Assembly: GCA_041689775.1 (NCBI GenBank)
Contig: JBDNFP010000097.1
Span: 1-15,359 of the forward strand
Length of the DNA: 15,359 nt
Source: JBDNFP01 sp041689775
GTDB lineage: Bacteria; Bacteroidota; Bacteroidia; Cytophagales; Spirosomataceae
Direction: 5' to 3'
In this document: positions 15,346-15,359 of the stretch, piece after piece
Numbering within the stretch: the stretch's first letter is position 1
Layout: each line of letters begins with the position of its first letter
Program-made: the position numbers and the translations under genes
The notes under the pieces: model-generated
Databases searched by the model: none
Seen by the model: only the letters and a program-made list of their open reading frames with translations
Told to the model about the DNA's origin: nothing

Positions 15346-15359
15346 ATGGGACGAAAAAA
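15346..15359 (+). CDS. Possible start of a further gene (cut by the window)
   Basis: ATG at 15346 opens a frame reading MGRK and then leaves the window. It is only five bases after the possible -7 box, so a transcript from that promoter would be nearly leaderless. Too little is visible to name the product or to be sure the start is real. Confidence 0.25.

Noticed and set aside
1..15359. CRISPR arrays, tRNA or rRNA genes, insertion sequences, phage or defence genes
   Set aside because: No regularly spaced DNA repeats, cloverleaf-like segments, transposase, integrase or known defence domains were seen on either strand.

Overview
The window looks like a chromosomal segment of a Bacteroidota bacterium, most likely Cytophagales (Spirosomaceae/Dyadobacter-like). 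This rests on family content: a DUF5723-type outer-membrane protein, a PD40/carboxypeptidase-regulatory-like/OmpA protein related to PorE, and a Bacteroidota-type ECF sigma factor. It also rests on TAnnTTTG-type -7 promoter boxes and the near absence of Shine-Dalgarno sequences. The genus is inference. No tRNA, rRNA, CRISPR array, insertion sequence, phage gene or origin was seen, and no stretch over 300 bases lacks a gene.

Layout. (1) 2-112 is the 3' end of an unrecognised plus-strand gene. (2) 129-647, minus strand, is a decayed ECF sigma factor gene with an in-frame amber at codon 17 and a 3' end that stops inside the region 4.2 helix-turn-helix. (3) 856-6330, plus strand, is a tight two-gene unit for the cell envelope: a signal-peptide-bearing DUF5723-like predicted beta-barrel with four thrombospondin type 3 repeats and an eroded OmpA-like tail, followed 6 bases later by a 1105-residue protein with a PD40 propeller, seven tandem Ig/CRD-like repeats and an intact OmpA peptidoglycan-binding domain. 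(4) 6532-7035, plus strand, is a short PAS protein clearly of LOV type whose photoactive cysteine is replaced by proline. (5) 7051-8461, minus strand, holds exodeoxyribonuclease III followed by an RluE-type 23S rRNA pseudouridine synthase, with a good -7 box upstream. (6) 8599-9816, minus strand, is a NupG-like nucleoside:proton symporter closed by a textbook terminator. (7) 10105-15199, plus strand, is a three-gene operon: a membrane-anchored penicillin-acylase-family Ntn hydrolase, a (2Fe-2S) subunit, and a Tat-exported molybdopterin subunit of an isoquinoline oxidoreductase-type hydroxylase. (8) After a weak terminator, a promoter-like sequence and a possible gene start lie at the right edge.

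How the genes work together. The 856-6330 pair plausibly builds an outer-membrane complex tethered to peptidoglycan. The 10105-15199 operon plausibly performs periplasmic amide cleavage coupled to a molybdenum-dependent oxidation or hydroxylation. The xth-rluE pair and the nucleoside transporter are ordinary housekeeping genes. I did not find an obvious unprecedented defence or mobile system. The most unusual items are the cysteine-less LOV protein, the decayed sigma factor, the acylase/molybdo-hydroxylase operon and the modular envelope pair.
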